In this document: in pieces, positions 6,778-7,941 of the stretch
Layout: the number at the start of each line of letters is the position of its first letter
How positions within the stretch are numbered: the stretch's first letter is position 1
Origin: Sulfitobacter sp.
GTDB taxonomy: Bacteria > Pseudomonadota > Alphaproteobacteria > Rhodobacterales > Rhodobacteraceae
Assembly (NCBI GenBank): GCA_026421135.1
Contig: JAPKCR010000076.1
Coordinates: forward strand, 1 to 7,941
Reading direction: 5' to 3'
Length of the DNA stretch: 7,941 bases
Translations under genes and position numbers: made by a program
The notes under the pieces: model-generated
Databases searched by the model: none
What the model was told of the DNA's origin: nothing
Seen by the model: the letters and a program-made list of their open reading frames with translations, nothing else

Positions 6778-6781
6778 TATT

Positions 6782-6802
6782 TTGGTAAAATAATATGACC
6801 AA
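6782..6802. promoter_or_regulatory. Candidate operator TTGGT-N11-ACCAA over the glcD -10 box
   Basis: Perfect 5-bp inverted arms (6782-6786 and 6798-6802) flank an AT-rich 11-base centre. That centre contains the glcD -10 hexamer (6790-6795). The geometry fits the T-N11-A rule of LysR-type regulators. The arm sequence TTGGT/ACCAA also recalls GntR-family sites (PdhR-like), although those have a much shorter spacer. A protein bound here would block the glc promoter. No regulator gene is in the window. Confidence 0.45.
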
Positions 6803-6818
6803 TTTAAGCCATTGGCAA
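6790..6818 (-). promoter_or_regulatory. Sigma-70-type promoter of the glc operon
   Basis: On the minus strand TTGCCA (6818-6813) and TATTAT (6795-6790) are separated by exactly 17 bases. Both match the housekeeping consensus at most positions. Transcription would start near 6783 and give a leader of about 17 bases before the glcD ATG. Confidence 0.72.
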
Positions 6819-6841
6819 GTTGGAACAGTCCGGCGTATGCA
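6812..6841 (+). promoter_or_regulatory. Possible promoter of the DUF599 gene
   Basis: TTGGCA (6812-6817) and TATGCA (6836-6841) are separated by 18 bases. The -35 overlaps the glcD -35 on the other strand. The predicted start of transcription, around 6848, falls on the ATG at 6849. An alternative further upstream (TAAAAT, 6786-6791) has only a poor -35. Confidence 0.35.
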
Positions 6842-6848
6842 TCATTAC

Positions 6849-7541
6849 ATGACTTTGATGGATCGTATCGCCCTTTTTGGCCCCCTTGATGGTGCCGCAT
6901 TAGCATGGATGTACCTTCTATGGTTCGTCATTGGCTGGATGACTGAAAACGCCAGCACAAAACGCCCGTCGATGTCTCAACTGATGGCCGCGTATCGCCA
7001 TGAATGGATGGTTCAAATGATCACGCGCGAACCGCGGATATTTGATGCCCATATTCTGGGCACCCTTCGCCAAAGCACGGCATTTTTTGCATCTACAAGC
7101 GTCATCGCCTTGGGTGGTACTTTGGCGCTGCTGGGCAATTCGGAACAGATGGCAACCGTGGTTGAGGATTTATCCCTGACTGACATGCCGACCGTTGTCT
7201 GGGAAATCAAAATGCTTTTGCCATTGTTCTTTCTGACCAACGGTTTCCTGAAATTTGTCTGGTCTAATCGCCTGTTCGGCTATTGCTCTGTAATAATGGC
7301 TGCGGTTCCGAATGACACGCAAGACCCGCGTGCACCCAAGCTGGCGGCAAAAGCGGCCGAGATAAACATTACCGCAGCCCGCAGCTTCAACCGGGGCTTA
7401 CGGTCCTTGTATTTTGCTTTGGCCAGTCTGGCCTGGTTGATTGGCCCCCTTGCGCTAACGTTTGCCGCACTTGTTACCATTATTATCGTCTGGCGGCGGG
7501 AATTCAGCTCAGAGTCTCGGCGCATCCTCTTGGAAAGCTAA
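6849..7541 (+). CDS. DUF599 family integral membrane protein
   Basis: The protein has 230 residues from the preferred start. Hydrophobic segments lie near 14-30, 76-96, 120-138 and 187-214. Blocks that I recognise from the DUF599 family are REPRIFDAHILG (60-71), FFASTSVIALGG (79-90), RSFNRGLRSLYFALASLAW (178-196) and RREFSSESRR (216-225). The family is widespread in proteobacteria and has no established function. The frame is open back to 6795, but the first ATG there lies inside the divergent glc promoter. The start at 6849 (MTLMDRIALFGPLDG) fits the family's usual N-terminus as I remember it. It has no Shine-Dalgarno, which agrees with a leaderless transcript; the ATG codons at 6837 and 6858 are alternatives. 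The gene is divergent from glcD, so shared control is possible but unproven. A small secreted-protein gene follows 44 bases later. Confidence 0.87.
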   Translation: MTLMDRIALFGPLDGAALAWMYLLWFVIGWMTENASTKRPSMSQLMAAYRHEWMVQMITREPRIFDAHILGTLRQSTAFFASTSVIALGGTLALLGNSEQMATVVEDLSLTDMPTVVWEIKMLLPLFFLTNGFLKFVWSNRLFGYCSVIMAAVPNDTQDPRAPKLAAKAAEINITAARSFNRGLRSLYFALASLAWLIGPLALTFAALVTIIIVWRREFSSESRRILLES

Positions 7542-7553
7542 CGATGAAGCTTT

Positions 7554-7565
7554 ATATCTAGATAT
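7554..7565. repeat. 12-bp perfect palindrome between two plus-strand genes
   Basis: ATATCTAGATAT lies in the AT-rich 44-base gap between the DUF599 gene and the next one. It overlaps a five-codon reading frame (7544-7561, MKLYI). It could be a regulator site for the downstream gene, but short AT-rich palindromes also arise by chance. Confidence 0.3.
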
Positions 7566-7585
7566 CACTCATATTGGTAAATATT

Positions 7586-7941
7586 ATGTTCAGAATTGCA
7601 CTTACAATCGCACTGACCTTTGGTGCGCAAGCAGCGACGGCAGATAATCCGGTGGTCGAAAATGTTCGCACCATCCAGTCCGGTGGGCTTTGGACGTTCG
7701 ACGTAACCGTTAGCCACCCCGATCAAGGTTGGGGCCATTTTACTGACGCATGGCGCATTCTTGACAGTTCGGGCAATCAGATCGCTATTCGCGAACTCAT
7801 TCATCCCCATGTCGACGAGCAGCCTTTAACACGGTCGCTTTCAGGTATTCCGATCCCCGCAGGTACAACCGAAGTCGGCATTCAGGCCCGCGATACGGTT
7901 GATGGATGGGCTAAAGACATCAAGAAAGTAACGCTTAAGTA
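7586..7941 (+). CDS. Small secreted protein of unknown function
   Basis: The frame from the ATG at 7586 gives 118 residues and reaches the window edge with the bases TA, most likely two-thirds of a stop codon (TAA or TAG). Residues 1-19 form a signal peptide (MFRIALTIALTFGAQAATA, cut near ATA-D), so the protein is probably periplasmic or exported. The mature part of about 99 residues looks like a single beta-rich domain. It has a striking aromatic/His core, GWGHFTDAWRILDSSG (48-63), then RELIHPHVDEQPLTRSL (69-85), then VGIQARDTVDGWAKD (97-111). I recall similar unnamed proteins in Rhodobacterales, with conserved HPHV-EQPFTRSL-type segments, but know no function. There is no strong Shine-Dalgarno; the leader is AT-rich. 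The in-frame stop at 7559-7561 excludes a much longer start. Confidence 0.78.
   Translation, partial: MFRIALTIALTFGAQAATADNPVVENVRTIQSGGLWTFDVTVSHPDQGWGHFTDAWRILDSSGNQIAIRELIHPHVDEQPLTRSLSGIPIPAGTTEVGIQARDTVDGWAKDIKKVTLK

Noticed and set aside
6767..6802. A 12-codon N-terminal extension of glcD to 6802
   Set aside because: It would start upstream of the predicted -10 box, and its residues (MVILFYQNKRCL) do not fit the family's start. The ATG at 6766 has a good ribosome site.
6795..6848. An 18-codon N-terminal extension of the DUF599 protein to 6795
   Set aside because: The ATG at 6795 lies in the glc promoter, lacks a ribosome site, and adds a polar stretch not expected before the first membrane helix.
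1..7941. CRISPR array, tRNA, insertion sequence, prophage or toxin-antitoxin genes
   Set aside because: No regularly spaced repeats, cloverleaf-like sequences, transposase motifs or paired small genes were found. The window is dense with ordinary chromosomal genes.

Overview
The window looks like chromosome of an alphaproteobacterium of the order Rhodobacterales (roseobacter group). This rests on protein resemblance recalled from known families (IbpA, GlcD/E/F, a DUF599 protein, a small secreted protein type common in that order) and on moderate GC content. No database search was possible. Nothing suggests a phage, plasmid, transposon or CRISPR array.

Layout from left to right. Positions 1-651 (minus) hold the first 217 codons of a PLP-dependent class I/II aminotransferase, cut by the window edge. 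Positions 805-1275 (minus) encode the small heat-shock chaperone IbpA. It has its own intrinsic terminator (753-780), a near-consensus heat-shock sigma-32 promoter (1379-1407), and a hairpin over its ribosome binding site with the hallmarks of a ROSE-type RNA thermometer (1279-1305). Positions 1444-2259 (minus) encode an exported trypsin-like serine protease starting at GTG.

Positions 6766 down to 2341 (minus) form a four-gene operon: glcD, glcE, a small four-helix membrane protein, glcF. GlcD and GlcE are the FAD-domain subunits and GlcF the iron-sulfur subunit of glycolate dehydrogenase, which oxidises glycolate to glyoxylate and passes electrons to the respiratory chain. The membrane protein starts inside the glcE stop codon (GTGA overlap) and sits before glcF, so it is probably co-translated with the enzyme. 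It is the best candidate here for an undescribed component, perhaps a membrane anchor.

The operon is driven by a good sigma-70-like promoter (6790-6818). An inverted repeat, TTGGT-N11-ACCAA, is centred on its -10 box. Divergently on the plus strand lies a DUF599 membrane protein gene (most likely 6849-7541), perhaps read from a leaderless transcript. A small secreted protein follows from 7586; its stop codon appears to be cut one base short by the window end.

No stretch longer than 300 bases lacks a gene. No tRNA, rRNA, insertion sequence or long repeat was seen.
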